A DNA stretch of 64,000 nt, from assembly GCF_016925635.1 (NCBI RefSeq), contig NZ_CP070490.1:434001-498000 (forward strand). Direction: 5' to 3'. A program made the translations under genes and the position numbers. Of this stretch, positions 34,846 through 44,253 are shown piece after piece. The notes below the pieces were generated by a model, which saw only the letters and a list, made by a program, of their open reading frames with translations, ran no database searches and was not told where the DNA came from. Source of the DNA: Lysinibacillus fusiformis (GTDB lineage: Bacteria > Bacillota > Bacilli > Bacillales_A > Planococcaceae). Each line of letters starts with the position of its first letter. The first letter of the stretch is position 1.

Positions 34846-35934
34846 ATGTCAAAGGTTGAAGAAATCCAACGTTACTTGCAGCAAAATCACATCGATGCAG
34901 CATTCGTAACAACACCTGACAATGTTTTTTACGTTTCAGGCTTTAAAAGTAATCCACATGAAAGATTACTAGGAGTCATGATTTTTAAAGATGCGGAGCC
35001 TTTTCTAATTTGTCCACAAATGGAGATTCCAGATGCGAAGGCTGCTGGTTGGTCTTATGAAGTGATTGGCCATCAAGATACAGAAAATTCGATGGAAGTT
35101 CTTGCCCAGGCCATCGTAGCACGTCAAATCAATCCAGCTACATTTGCTATTGAAAAGGCACAGCTCATCGTTGAGCGTTTGGAAGCTTTACAGCAATCTT
35201 TCTCTCAAGCTAGCTTTGTGCGTCTTGATGAAAAGATTAATGCGATGCGCGTAATCAAAGATGAAAGTGAATTAGAAAAATTACGTAAAGCTGCAGAGTT
35301 AGCTGATTATGCAATTGAAATCGGTTGCAAGGAAATCGCTGAAGGTAAAACAGAAATGGAAATTCTAACAGCGATCGAAAGTGCCATTCAAGATAAAGGC
35401 TGTAAAATGTCCTTTGAAACAATGGTATTGAGTGGTCCAAAGACTGCCTCTCCTCATGGGAAGCCAGGTGCACGTAAAATTGAAAAGGGCGATATGGTAC
35501 TATTTGATCTTGGTGTTATTTACGATGGCTATTGCTCAGATATTACACGTACTGTTGCTTTTGGTGAGCCAAGTGAAGCTCAAAAAGAAATTTATCATGC
35601 CGTTTTAGCTGCCAACACTAATGCTGTCGCAGCAGTGAAACCAGGTATTCGTGCGATGGATTTAGACAAAATTGCACGTGATACAATTACAGAGGCTGGT
35701 TATGGTGAATATTTCACGCACCGTCTTGGACATGGTCTTGGTATTTCTGTGCATGAATTCCCATCTGTTACAGGTGCTAATGAAATGACGATGGAAGAAG
35801 GTATGGTCTTTACGATTGAGCCTGGTATTTATAAATCAGATGTAACCGGCGTACGTATTGAGGATGATGTTGTTGTAACAAAAGATGGCGTTGAGGTATT
35901 AACAAAGTTCCCGAAAGAATTAATCGTTCTATAA
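34846..35934 (+). CDS. M24 family Xaa-Pro peptidase
   Basis: The enzyme probably removes N-terminal residues in front of proline. The N-terminal creatinase-like domain covers residues about 1-130. The pita-bread catalytic domain follows, with metal ligands in LFDLGVIYDGYCSDITRT (two Asp), HRLGHGLGISVHE (His), FTIEPGIY (Glu) and GVRIEDDVVV (Glu). The length of 362 residues is typical of the PapA/PapB (YqhT/YkvY) group. ATG at 34846 follows AAAGGAGG; a TTG immediately upstream is less likely. The gene has its own terminator. Confidence 0.92.
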   Translation: MSKVEEIQRYLQQNHIDAAFVTTPDNVFYVSGFKSNPHERLLGVMIFKDAEPFLICPQMEIPDAKAAGWSYEVIGHQDTENSMEVLAQAIVARQINPATFAIEKAQLIVERLEALQQSFSQASFVRLDEKINAMRVIKDESELEKLRKAAELADYAIEIGCKEIAEGKTEMEILTAIESAIQDKGCKMSFETMVLSGPKTASPHGKPGARKIEKGDMVLFDLGVIYDGYCSDITRTVAFGEPSEAQKEIYHAVLAANTNAVAAVKPGIRAMDLDKIARDTITEAGYGEYFTHRLGHGLGISVHEFPSVTGANEMTMEEGMVFTIEPGIYKSDVTGVRIEDDVVVTKDGVEVLTKFPKELIVL

Positions 35935-35937
35935 TGC

Positions 35938-35970
35938 AAAAAAGGAAGCAACTAGTGTGCTTCCTTTTTC
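35938..35970 (+). terminator. Bidirectional terminator between the Xaa-Pro peptidase gene and ald
   Basis: The stem AAAGGAAGCA with TGCTTCCTTT has five or more T on both strands. It lies between two convergent stops. Confidence 0.92.
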
Positions 35971-35985
35971 TATGTCCTGCATGGT

Positions 35986-37101
35986 TTATTGAATTAACTC
36001 ATCCACATTGACAAATGGTAGACCTTGTGAATCTGCCACTGCTTTATAAACAAGTTGTCCATCTAATGTATTCACACCTTTTTTCAGTGCTGCATTATCA
36101 AGGCAAGCTTGTTTGTAGCCTTTGTTTGCAATTTGAAGTGCATATGGAATAGTATTATTTGTTAAAGCAATTGTAGAAGTACGTGGCACCGCACCAGGCA
36201 TATTTGCAACTGCGTAGTGTACTACACCATGCTTCACATATGTTGGATCGTCATGTGTTGTCACACGATCAGAAGAAGCAAAAATACCACCTTGGTCAAT
36301 GGCAATATCGACTACAACAGAGCCAGCTTGCATGGACTGAATCATTTCTTCTGATACAAGTTTTGGAGCTTTTGCGCCTGGGATTAACACAGCACCAATG
36401 ACTAAGTCTGAATTTTTCACTGATTCTGCAATATTATATGGATTAGACATTAATGTTTGAACATCACGCCCAAACATATCTTCTAATTGACGTAAACGTT
36501 CTGGGCTTAAATCGATAACTGTCACATCAGCACCCATACCAACAGCGATTTTTGCAGCATTTGTTCCTGCAATACCACCACCGATTACTGTGACTTTACC
36601 ACGTTGTACGCCCGATACGCCACCTAGTAAAATACCTTTACCAGCATGGTTTCTTTCTAAAAACTGAGCACCAATTTGTGTAGCCATTTTACCAGCAACC
36701 TCACTCATTGGTGTTAACAAAGGTAGTGAACCATTTGCTAATTGTACTGTTTCGTAGGCAATTCCTACAACTTTTTTATTTAAAAGTGCCTGAGTTAATT
36801 CAACCTCTGGCGCTAAGTGTAAATACGTGAATAAAATTTGGCCTTCATAGAAGTAATCATACTCAGAAGCAACTGGTTCTTTTACCTTCATAATCATTTC
36901 TTGTGACCATGCTTCCTTAGCTGTTTGAACAATATGCGCACCAGCTGCAATGTAATCAGCATCCGTAAAGCTTGAACCTAGCCCCGCTCCTGTTTCAATG
37001 TACACTTCATGACCTGCATGTGTTAAAGTGACAACTCCTGCTGGTGTCATTGCTACACGATTTTCGTTGTTTTTAATTTCCTTTGGAATACCAATCTTCA
37101 T
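35986..37101 (-). CDS. ald: Alanine dehydrogenase
   Basis: Ald interconverts alanine and pyruvate with NAD and in Bacillus supports growth on alanine and sporulation. Visible features are [20 protein letters not shown] at the start, MKVKEP with the substrate lysine, FTYLHLAPE with the catalytic histidine and the NAD site [26 protein letters not shown] (residues about 168-193). C-terminal [18 protein letters not shown] is also typical. The length of 371 residues is usual. The start at 37101 has AAGGGG at moderate spacing. It is monocistronic. Confidence 0.96.
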   Translation of the reverse strand: MKIGIPKEIKNNENRVAMTPAGVVTLTHAGHEVYIETGAGLGSSFTDADYIAAGAHIVQTAKEAWSQEMIMKVKEPVASEYDYFYEGQILFTYLHLAPEVELTQALLNKKVVGIAYETVQLANGSLPLLTPMSEVAGKMATQIGAQFLERNHAGKGILLGGVSGVQRGKVTVIGGGIAGTNAAKIAVGMGADVTVIDLSPERLRQLEDMFGRDVQTLMSNPYNIAESVKNSDLVIGAVLIPGAKAPKLVSEEMIQSMQAGSVVVDIAIDQGGIFASSDRVTTHDDPTYVKHGVVHYAVANMPGAVPRTSTIALTNNTIPYALQIANKGYKQACLDNAALKKGVNTLDGQLVYKAVADSQGLPFVNVDELIQ

Positions 37102-37325
37102 TGTTTCCTATCCCCTTCCATAACGTAAGAAATAAGCATCATTTATGTAACTAAACTTGATGCACCCCTTGCCATTCCATATTACCAAACAATTGCAAAA
37201 AAAGCTTTAACTAATGCAAATACAGATAAAATTTATAAGATTTACAAAATAGCAAATATTCAAACGTTGTATAACATGATAAATTATTATATTTAGAAAC
37301 TAAAAAGGAGACTAAATAGAAGTTA

Positions 37326-37431
37326 ATGGAGCTCATTCATGAGCAGTTGCAAAGGCACAAAAAAACGTTTGCACACTGCAAATAGTGGGAATTAAGTAAT
37401 TATATTTAATTAGCATTTCTTTATGAAATGC
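37326..37431 (+). other. Hairpin-rich segment, candidate small RNA or very small gene
   Basis: In a 422-base gap this stretch holds three close perfect inverted repeats: GCTCA/TGAGC at 37331-37344, TTTGCA/TGCAAA at 37368-37382 and GCATTTC/GAAATGC at 37413-37431. A 19-residue frame (37326-37385, MELIHEQLQRHKKTFAHCK) covers the first two. AAGGAG lies 15 bases before its ATG, too far for efficient initiation. The last stem is not followed by a strong T run. The rest of the gap is AT-rich with no recognised feature apart from the uspA-like promoter. Confidence 0.3.
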
Positions 37432-37484
37432 CTTCACATTTTCATAATTTTTCTTACGGAAAGTATTTCCTTTAGAAAATCATT

Positions 37485-37493
37485 TGGTATAAT
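37485..37493 (+). promoter_or_regulatory. Extended -10 promoter of the universal stress protein gene
   Basis: The sequence TGGTATAAT carries a consensus -10 box with the TGn extension. The -35 region is weak, as is common for extended -10 promoters. The distance to the ATG is 30 bases, with GGGAGG between. Confidence 0.6.
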
Positions 37494-37523
37494 CAACATA
37501 TACAAATCAGGGAGGTTTTTCAA

Positions 37524-37973
37524 ATGGCTAATCATTATAAAAGCATTGTTGTTGCAGTAGACGGTTCAAAAGAAGCTGAATACGCGTTCCGTAAATCAAT
37601 TGATGTTGCAAAACGAAACGAAGGTGCAGTATTAAATCTAGTAAATGTAATCGATACTCGTTCATTTGCTGCTATCGAAGCATATGACCGTTCCATCGCA
37701 GAACGTGCTCAAGCATTTTCTGAAGAACTATTAAATGGTTACAAAAAGCAAGCTGAAGATGAAGGTTTAGCGAATGTTAATCTTATCATCGAGTATGGCT
37801 CTCCAAAAAATATCATAACAAAAGAGCTTTCTAACATCGTAGACGCAGATTTAATCATTTGTGGTGCAACTGGTCTAAATGCAGTAGAACGCTTCCTAAT
37901 CGGTTCTGTATCTGAAGCTATTGTACGTTCAGCTAAATGTGACGTACTAGTTATCCGTACACCAGAAAACTAA
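37524..37973 (+). CDS. Universal stress protein UspA family
   Basis: The 149-residue single-domain protein starts with IVVAVDGSKEAEYAFRKSIDVA. It has the ATP-binding signature GATGLNAVERFLIGSVSEAIV near residues 113-133, which fits G-x2-G-x9-G-S exactly, so it is an ATP-binding Usp. The role is unknown beyond general stress survival. The gene has its own promoter and terminator and is divergent from ald. Confidence 0.93.
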   Translation: MANHYKSIVVAVDGSKEAEYAFRKSIDVAKRNEGAVLNLVNVIDTRSFAAIEAYDRSIAERAQAFSEELLNGYKKQAEDEGLANVNLIIEYGSPKNIITKELSNIVDADLIICGATGLNAVERFLIGSVSEAIVRSAKCDVLVIRTPEN

Positions 37974-37986
37974 TTTGTAATACATA

Positions 37987-38016
37987 AAAAGGTATCCTTG
38001 AATAGGATACCTTTTT
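37987..38016 (+). terminator. Terminator of the universal stress protein gene
   Basis: The stem AAAAGGTATCC with GGATACCTTTT is followed by T on the plus strand, 13 bases after the stop. Its reverse could also serve the convergent ytxK. Confidence 0.9.
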
Positions 38017-38039
38017 ACTTGTATTGACTTCATGAGCAA

Positions 38040-38969
38040 TTACTTGCCCTCTTTCCACATCTTCACTTTTTCAAAGAATAGCGCAAGAGCTTGCTTATTC
38101 TGCATATTTGGCACTTTAGCTAATAGAACTTCTTTAGGCGCTTTCAATTCCTTCGATTGTTTTTGTAAAATCACAATGCTCTTCTCAAGTGTCTTATTGG
38201 CAAACATGGCATCAGGTAATTGAATAATCGCTTGAATCCACGCATGCTTTTGAACGTACTTGTGTAATTGCTTAGACTGCTCTGACTCAAAAAGATGAGA
38301 TGGTGCAAGGAAAAATAAATAGCCGCCATCCTTTGTATAGTTCATTGATTGCTCGATGAATAAATGGTGGGCATAACTCATCCCCTCTGCTGGACATAAT
38401 TCATAATCGAGCGCCACTTCTTCATTTGGATAATAACCTACAGGTAAATCACAAACAACGGCATCAACTGGATTGACCAATAAATCTTCTAAGGCATCTT
38501 GACGGTATAAAGAAATAGGCTGTTCTGTTAAATCAGCAGTAGCCGCAGCAAGGCGAATAAGTAGCTCATCAACCTCTACACCTGTTGCTTCCACTTTCCC
38601 ATCTAATAAATTCATAACCGTTAATAATAAATTGCCCGTGCCTACTGCTGGGTCCATGATCGAGATCTTTTCATTTTCAAGACGCTCTGCAAAAATTTGC
38701 TCCACAAAGTAGCCCACTAACAACCCTAACGTATCAGGAGTCATTTGATGATTCGGCTGTGAGCCTTTGCGCATCCCTTTTAAAATAGCAATTTGAATAG
38801 CTTTACGAATATCCTCTTTTGTTGCACCTTTTTGAGAAAAATCAACTTCGCCATCAAGCCATGCCTCTAACCCATCTAATAATCCTTCTAGTAACGTTAT
38901 ATTGTGTTCTTTTTCGATTTTTTCGGCATGCTCATTTAGCAAACCAAATAACTTCTCGATATTTTCCAT
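38040..38969 (-). CDS. ytxK: Class I SAM-dependent methyltransferase YtxK
   Basis: The protein resembles N6-adenine methyltransferases of restriction systems. The SAM site is ISIMDPAVGTGNLLLTVMN (residues about 103-121). The catalytic motif, NPPY in true adenine methylases, reads DLPVGYYP, as in the YtxK group. The length is 309 residues. No restriction or specificity gene is near, and the ytxK-tpx-yteJ-sppA neighbourhood is core Bacillus. The substrate is unknown. ATG at 38969 follows AAAGGAAG; the upstream start was rejected. Confidence 0.9.
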   Translation of the reverse strand: MENIEKLFGLLNEHAEKIEKEHNITLLEGLLDGLEAWLDGEVDFSQKGATKEDIRKAIQIAILKGMRKGSQPNHQMTPDTLGLLVGYFVEQIFAERLENEKISIMDPAVGTGNLLLTVMNLLDGKVEATGVEVDELLIRLAAATADLTEQPISLYRQDALEDLLVNPVDAVVCDLPVGYYPNEEVALDYELCPAEGMSYAHHLFIEQSMNYTKDGGYLFFLAPSHLFESEQSKQLHKYVQKHAWIQAIIQLPDAMFANKTLEKSIVILQKQSKELKAPKEVLLAKVPNMQNKQALALFFEKVKMWKEGK

Positions 38970-38989
38970 ATCTAACTTCCTTTCACGCA

Positions 38990-39023
38990 GAAAAGAGCCG
39001 TGACAAACACTTGTCACAGCCCC
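38990..39023 (-). terminator. Terminator between tpx and ytxK
   Basis: The long stem GGGGCTGTGACAA with TTGTCACGGCTC is followed by TTTTCT on the minus strand. It separates tpx from ytxK, so ytxK may depend on readthrough or a weak promoter. Confidence 0.75.
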
Positions 39024-39058
39024 TTTGTCTAGTATTATCTTAGCCTAAAAGCAGCTTA

Positions 39059-39562
39059 TTATGCTAGTGCTTTGACAGCTGCAATGGCCGCTTCATAGTT
39101 TGGATGATCTGTAGCTTCAGGTACATATTCAACATATGTTACTTTATTGTTTGCATCCACAACGAATACTGCACGTGTCAGAAGACGTAATTCTTGAATG
39201 TACACACCATATGCTTCACCAAATGAAAGGTCGCGGTGATCTGATACAGTTTGAACTGCATCAATACCTGCTGCACCACACCAGCGCTTTTGAGCGAATG
39301 GAAGATCCACAGATACTGTATAAATAACTACATTGTCACCTAAATTAGCTGCTTCCTCATTGAATCGACGTGTTTGCGCATCACATACACCAGTATCTAA
39401 TGATGGGACAACACTAAATAAACGAATTTTTCCTTCTGAATCATTTAATGTTACAGGTGATAGGTCATTCGCTAATACCGTAAAATCTGGAGCTTGATCG
39501 CCCACCTTTACTTCATTTCCTACTAGTGTCACTGGACCATTTTTAAATGTTACTTGTGCCAT
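39059..39562 (-). CDS. tpx: Thiol peroxidase Tpx
   Basis: Tpx is an atypical 2-Cys peroxiredoxin that reduces peroxides with thioredoxin. The peroxidatic cysteine is in [16 protein letters not shown] (Cys60 region) and the resolving cysteine is in [11 protein letters not shown] (about Cys94). The length of 167 residues is usual. The start ATG at 39562 has AGGAGG. It is followed by a terminator and then ytxK. Confidence 0.96.
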   Translation of the reverse strand: MAQVTFKNGPVTLVGNEVKVGDQAPDFTVLANDLSPVTLNDSEGKIRLFSVVPSLDTGVCDAQTRRFNEEAANLGDNVVIYTVSVDLPFAQKRWCGAAGIDAVQTVSDHRDLSFGEAYGVYIQELRLLTRAVFVVDANNKVTYVEYVPEATDHPNYEAAIAAVKALA

Positions 39563-39655
39563 ACAAACGCCTCCTAATCTTCATATGTACATAATATTAC
39601 TAAATGAAGGGAATTAATTGCAACTATGATAGCTTACATACTTAGAAATAGATAA

Positions 39656-39683
39656 GACTGTCTCCTAATTTGAGACAGCCATT
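39656..39683 (-). terminator. Weak terminator of sppA-yteJ
   Basis: The stem GGCTGTCTC with GAGACAGTC lies just after the yteJ stop on the minus strand. The following TTATCTATTT is only moderately T-rich. Confidence 0.55.
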
Positions 39684-39686
39684 TGT

Positions 39687-40313
39687 TTATTGTTCATTTT
39701 TTTCCTCTAGCTTGGCTAGTTCTAGTTTTTCTTCATGTTCAGTAGTTTCTATAATCTCTTCTTGCTTTGGTAAAGTAGTTGGTGTTGAATCCTTTTCAAT
39801 AAAGATTTTTTCGTGCACCACTGTTGTATCGGCAAAATAATCATGTAAACCTTGATTTTCTGGTAAAATCACTACCAAAATATACAGTGGCATAAAAATA
39901 TTATTGATGATACGCCCAATCCAATCACGGAATAACACATCTGACCAAGTTAGCTGATCATGCTTTAATGAAATCACACGTAATCCAAATACCATTTTCC
40001 CTAATGTTTGCCCAAAGAACTTTGTCATCAACACAAAATAGCTATAGTAGAAGATTGCTGTAATAATAGAAATCGGCGCGTACCAAACAGAATCAGATAA
40101 GGACCAATCCATCAGATAAAAAATAGGATTAACGAGTATTCCACCTACAGCAGAAATAATGAATCCATCTAATAAAAATGCCCAAAATCGTACCCAAAAA
40201 CCAGCAGTTTTTAATGCATAGTTTTTATGCTTTACTGATTCTCCTGATGTCTTCATAAGAAAGCCATTTTCCATAGAGGGTGAACCTTGCATAACAATTT
40301 CATTGTTTGTCAT
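39687..40313 (-). CDS. yteJ: RDD family membrane protein YteJ
   Basis: The RDD domain starts GFWVRFWAFLLDGFIISAVGG (residues about 34-54), with the family's Arg and Asp pair. Three or four helices follow, ending GLHDYFADTTVV. The last 45 residues are charged and Glu/Lys-rich and probably cytoplasmic. The function is unknown; in B. subtilis YteJ forms a complex with SppA that affects lantibiotic resistance. The gap after sppA is 12 bases, so the two genes form an operon as in Bacillus. Confidence 0.9.
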   Translation of the reverse strand: MTNNEIVMQGSPSMENGFLMKTSGESVKHKNYALKTAGFWVRFWAFLLDGFIISAVGGILVNPIFYLMDWSLSDSVWYAPISIITAIFYYSYFVLMTKFFGQTLGKMVFGLRVISLKHDQLTWSDVLFRDWIGRIINNIFMPLYILVVILPENQGLHDYFADTTVVHEKIFIEKDSTPTTLPKQEEIIETTEHEEKLELAKLEEKNEQ

Positions 40314-40325
40314 TGTGTTCCCCCC

Positions 40326-41339
40326 TTAGTATTCCCCGTATAGATACATCATTTTCGGTGCGCTATAGTCCGTCATGATTTTCATTAGCATTTTCTCTTC
40401 TGCAGATGGACCAAACATGGAGCCAATTTTCATACCAACGTATGATTGCCAGCCACCCATATCATATGAATACTCAAATAAAGCCGCATCTTCAAGTCCA
40501 TAATCTTCACGAAGAGCTGCAATGGCCGCTTCTTCATCACCAATTTCATCAATTAACCCTGCTTCAAGCGCTTTAGTACCACCAAGAATACGACCATCTG
40601 CAACCTTCTTCACTTCTGCTTCAGACATATTACGTCCCTGTTCTACAATATCTACAAATTCTTCGTACGTTTCATTAATCATATCTTGCATCATTGCACG
40701 TTCCTCTGCTGTCACTTCACGCATTGGGCTTAGCATATCTTTATGCTCCCCCGATTTAAACGTCTCAAATTTAACACCAACTTTTTCAGCCAGCTCTTGA
40801 TAGTTAATGGATTGCATGATGACACCAATAGAACCTGTTATTGTATCACGATGGGCAAATATTTTATCTGCAGGTGCCGAAATATAATAACCACCTGAAG
40901 CGGCCATAGAATCCATTGATACATAAATTGGAATTTGTCGTTCTTCTTTAATTTTCAGAAGCTTTTTATAGATTTCTGCTGATTCCTTCACACCACCACC
41001 TGGTGAATTGACGCTTAAAACAACACCCTGTATGGACTCATCATATAAAATATTATCCAATTGTTCTAAAAAAAATTGATGATCATAGGCAACTGGTTGC
41101 CACAATGTACTTGAGCCAATATCTTGAATCGCTCCATCTACCTTTAAATAAGCAATTCGCTTATCAAAATTTTCCCCTTCAATGACATTTTCATATACAT
41201 CTAAATTATTACCTGCCATTAAACTATCAAAATTACCTAGGAAATCTGCTTTAAAGAGCGCAAAAATGGTGTTAATTCCTAATGAAAATAGTAAAAGAAC
41301 ACCTGCAACTACTAAAGCAACCCACCTTTTTACATTCAT
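40326..41339 (-). CDS. sppA: Signal peptide peptidase SppA
   Basis: SppA is a membrane serine protease that degrades cleaved signal peptides. There is one N-terminal helix (residues about 5-27). The catalytic serine is in YVSMDSMAASGGYYIS and the general-base lysine follows in FETFKSGEHKDMLSPM. The oxyanion motif SVNSPGGGVKESAEIY is also visible. The length of 337 residues matches the Bacillus form. ATG at 41339 is chosen because AAGGAGG lies directly before it. It is transcribed with yteJ. Confidence 0.95.
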   Translation of the reverse strand: MNVKRWVALVVAGVLLLFSLGINTIFALFKADFLGNFDSLMAGNNLDVYENVIEGENFDKRIAYLKVDGAIQDIGSSTLWQPVAYDHQFFLEQLDNILYDESIQGVVLSVNSPGGGVKESAEIYKKLLKIKEERQIPIYVSMDSMAASGGYYISAPADKIFAHRDTITGSIGVIMQSINYQELAEKVGVKFETFKSGEHKDMLSPMREVTAEERAMMQDMINETYEEFVDIVEQGRNMSEAEVKKVADGRILGGTKALEAGLIDEIGDEEAAIAALREDYGLEDAALFEYSYDMGGWQSYVGMKIGSMFGPSAEEKMLMKIMTDYSAPKMMYLYGEY

Positions 41340-41462
41340 GTCTTTCCGCCTCCTTAACACGTAATACGTATGAATTACACATTTGTTTCATTTTTTTGCA
41401 ATAATACTATGCAAAAAGCTTTATGCTATTTATTTCCTTATCCTACCTTACCTAAAAAAATT

Positions 41463-41500
41463 AAAAAAATCAAAGTCCATACCTTTGCATGAACTTTGAT
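41463..41500 (-). terminator. Terminator of the acyl-CoA synthetase gene
   Basis: The stem ATCAAAGTtCAT with ATGgACTTTGAT is followed by seven T on the minus strand. Confidence 0.9.
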
Positions 41501-41538
41501 TTTCGACATTATTTCCTAGGAAATGATCATGATTGAAG

Positions 41539-43110
41539 TTATTTGATTTCTTGTTGTCGTAATTCGACACGTCTAATTTTCCCTGAAGATGTTTTCGGTA
41601 GCTCCTCTACAAATTCAATAGCACGTGGATATTTGTATGGAGCAGTCAGTGATTTCACATGACTTTGAAGTGTTTGAATAAGTGCTTCATCCCCTTTTTC
41701 ATCGTTGCGCAGAACAATAAATGCCTTGACAATATTTCCACGGACTTTATCAGGACTCGCAACCACTGCAGCCTCTTTCACAGTCGGATGCTTCATTAGA
41801 GCATCCTCTACTTCAAAGGGTCCAATCGTATAGCCTGAGGAAATAATGACATCGTCGCCTCGGCCATCAAACCAAAAATAGCCATCTTCATCTTTATAGG
41901 CACGATCTCCTGTAATATACCAATCCCCACGAAATTGTAAATTTGTACGTTCAGGATCATTTAAATATTTTTTAAAGAGGGCTGGTGTTTCACGATGAAC
42001 AGCAATATCGCCCACTTCTCCCACAGTAACTGGTTTGCCCAAATCATTAATAATCTCAACGGTGTTGCCAGGAGTAGGTTTCCCCATAGAGCCAACTCGC
42101 GCCTCCATCCCCACCATTGTTCCCACCAATAATGTATTTTCCGTTTGTCCGTAGCCATCTCGTACTTGTAATTTGAATGTTTCCAAGAAAACTTTAATGA
42201 CCTCACTATTTAAAGGCTCACCAGCTGATACAGCTTGGCGAATTGCACTTAAATCATATTCATGTAAATTTTCAAGCGCTGCCATAAAACGATATTCTGT
42301 TGGTGTACAGCATAGTACATTGATTTTGAATTTTTCAAGCAATGCTAAATAAGTAGCTGCTTCAAATTTACCTTTGTAGACAAATGCGGTAGCACCACTA
42401 CCCAAAGTAGCAAGAAACGGACTCCAAATCCATTTTTGCCATCCTGGTGCTGCAGTTGCCCAAACAATATCATTTTCATGTACACCCAGCCAATGTGGTG
42501 CTGTTGTTCGTAAATGTGCATAGCCCCAACTATGAGTATGAACCGCTGCTTTCGGATTTCCTGTTGTTCCGCTTGTATAGGCTAAAAATGCATTGTCAGT
42601 GCTTTTAGTCGGGATAGGATTTATGTAGGTTGTAGGTTGATTATGCATTTTTTCAAGTATGTTCTGCCAAGGTTCGTGTGCATTCCCTATGACAAATTGC
42701 AATATGCCTTGTAAATTCCCCACTTCATCAAATTGTTCAATATAAGGTTCAAATGCAATAACCGCTTTAGCATTGGCATGGTGAATACGATATTCAATAT
42801 CTTTTGTTCTTAACATTTCTGAGCTTGGAATAATGGTTAAACCCGCTTTCAATGCAGCAATATACACAATATATGCTTCCACTGAACGTGGTACCATCAC
42901 TAAAATGACATCACCTTTCTTTAAGCCTTGCTTGGTGAAAACATGTGCTGCTTGATTCGCTTTTTCCAATAAATGTGCATATGTAATAAATTGGACGTCT
43001 TGATTTTCTTCATAAATGATTAAAGCATTTTTTGTTGCATCCTGCGCATATTTTTCAATTTCCTCTGCTATGTTATACCATTTTGGTGCGACTAAATCTT
43101 GTCTTTTCAT
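41539..43110 (-). CDS. AMP-forming acyl-CoA synthetase (medium-chain/acetyl type, YtcI-like)
   Basis: The enzyme activates a carboxylic acid to its CoA thioester through an acyl-AMP. The nucleotide motif AYTSGTTGNPKAAVHTH (residues about 176-192), the A5 motif DGYGQTENTLL, GDRAYKDEDGYFWFDGRGDDVIISSGYTI and the C-terminal lysine motif PKTSSGKIRRVELR are intact. The length is 523 residues. In B. subtilis the related ytcI is near sspA-thiI, which fits. The acid is not known; the sequence is closer to medium-chain than to strict acetyl-CoA synthetases. Confidence 0.88.
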   Translation of the reverse strand: MKRQDLVAPKWYNIAEEIEKYAQDATKNALIIYEENQDVQFITYAHLLEKANQAAHVFTKQGLKKGDVILVMVPRSVEAYIVYIAALKAGLTIIPSSEMLRTKDIEYRIHHANAKAVIAFEPYIEQFDEVGNLQGILQFVIGNAHEPWQNILEKMHNQPTTYINPIPTKSTDNAFLAYTSGTTGNPKAAVHTHSWGYAHLRTTAPHWLGVHENDIVWATAAPGWQKWIWSPFLATLGSGATAFVYKGKFEAATYLALLEKFKINVLCCTPTEYRFMAALENLHEYDLSAIRQAVSAGEPLNSEVIKVFLETFKLQVRDGYGQTENTLLVGTMVGMEARVGSMGKPTPGNTVEIINDLGKPVTVGEVGDIAVHRETPALFKKYLNDPERTNLQFRGDWYITGDRAYKDEDGYFWFDGRGDDVIISSGYTIGPFEVEDALMKHPTVKEAAVVASPDKVRGNIVKAFIVLRNDEKGDEALIQTLQSHVKSLTAPYKYPRAIEFVEELPKTSSGKIRRVELRQQEIK

Positions 43111-43257
43111 GGCAAATGCCCCCTTTTGCTATGACACATTATAAAACTCCTTTTTCATTATTTTCAATGGTTTACACTCAATTTCGTTAAAGTCATGACA
43201 ACTATCATACTTTGCTATATGGCATCAGTCACGTTTTGTTTATAGGAAAACTAGTTA

Positions 43258-43286
43258 TTGAATACATATGAAAAGTATGGTACATT
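43258..43286 (+). promoter_or_regulatory. Sigma-A promoter of thiMDE
   Basis: TTGAAT (43258-43263), 17 bases, then TACATT (43281-43286). Transcription would start near 43293, just before the TPP aptamer. Confidence 0.55.
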
Positions 43287-43306
43287 TTGGTCAACTAAAT
43301 ACAAGA

Positions 43307-43390
43307 TTGCAGGGGGACTCGCAAGAGTTGAGAAGGTAAAACCTGACCCTTTGAACCTGTTAGTTAATACTGACGTAGGGAGCAATAGAC
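43307..43390 (+). promoter_or_regulatory. TPP riboswitch aptamer
   Basis: The thi-box elements are visible: GGGGGACTC, TTGAGA (usually CTGAGA), ACCCTTTGAACCTG, a short variable stem TTAGT/ACTGA and the closing CGTAGGGAGC. This matches the THI element. A terminator follows directly, and the first gene after it is thiM. Binding of thiamin pyrophosphate should stop transcription of the salvage operon. Confidence 0.95.
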
Positions 43391-43407
43391 ATCGTTTTTT
43401 ACAGATG

Positions 43408-43453
43408 AAAGGCTCTTTTTCGTGCATTTTTACACAAAAAGAGCCTTTTTTGC
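43408..43453 (+). terminator. Expression-platform terminator of the TPP riboswitch
   Basis: The stem AAAGGCTCTTTTTcGTG with CACaAAAAAGAGCCTTT is followed by T. It lies between the aptamer and thiM. Confidence 0.92.
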
Positions 43454-43485
43454 ATGCTTACGTCCATCCACAGAGGAGGACTACA

Positions 43486-44253
43486 ATGATATTTCAAACA
43501 ATTCGTCAAAAGCAACCACTCGTCCATTGCATCACCAATTATGTAGTGGCAAATTTTCAAGCAAATGGTTTATTAGCAATAGGTGCCTCACCGGTAATGG
43601 CTGATGACAGCCAAGAGGTAGAGGAAATGGTAGCGATTGCTCAAGCACTATTAATTAATATTGGAACGCTTAATGATCGTACAAAAAGCGCCATGCTATT
43701 AGCAGGTAAAAAAGCGAATGCACTTGGTATTCCTGTTATTTTAGATCCTGTTGGCGTTGGAGCCACAACTTATCGTAAGGAAACCGTCAAACATTTACTT
43801 GAGAACATACAATTTGCTGTGATTCGCTGTAATCTCGGCGAGCTTGCTGCAATAGCCGGTGTAGATTGGCAACAAAAGGGGGTCGATAGTGGTCATGGCT
43901 CCATCGCTATGGAAGCAGAAGCCACATTATTGGCTCAACGCTATCAATGCATAGTTATTGTAACGGGGGAACGTGATTTTATAACTGATGGTAAGCATAG
44001 CCAATGGATTGCTGGTGGTCATCCACAAATGACGGAAGTAACGGGTACAGGTTGTTTACTAAGCGCAATTTGCGGTGCTGCCTATCGTGTTGGACCTAAC
44101 CCTTACCAGCAATTAACAGAAACACTTACTTACTATAAAAAAGCAGGTGTACTAGCATCAGCATTTACTGCAGATATCGGTGATTTTCAAATCGCCTTAC
44201 TTAATGCTATACATCGTTTGTCAAAGGATGGTGAAGCTTCATGCATATTGTAA
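43486..44253 (+). CDS. thiM: Hydroxyethylthiazole kinase
   Basis: ThiM phosphorylates the thiazole alcohol in thiamin salvage. Motifs are [28 protein letters not shown] near the start, [26 protein letters not shown] and the catalytic [11 protein letters not shown] near residue 190. The length of 255 residues is usual. ATG at 43486 has GAGGAGG and lies after the terminator. Longer in-frame starts would lie inside the riboswitch. It overlaps thiD by 13 bases. Confidence 0.96.
   Translation: MIFQTIRQKQPLVHCITNYVVANFQANGLLAIGASPVMADDSQEVEEMVAIAQALLINIGTLNDRTKSAMLLAGKKANALGIPVILDPVGVGATTYRKETVKHLLENIQFAVIRCNLGELAAIAGVDWQQKGVDSGHGSIAMEAEATLLAQRYQCIVIVTGERDFITDGKHSQWIAGGHPQMTEVTGTGCLLSAICGAAYRVGPNPYQQLTETLTYYKKAGVLASAFTADIGDFQIALLNAIHRLSKDGEASCIL

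Noticed and set aside
38040-38969. YtxK as part of a restriction-modification or phage-defence system
   Set aside because: No endonuclease, specificity or defence gene is nearby and the gene order is core Bacillus; the NPPY motif is also altered.
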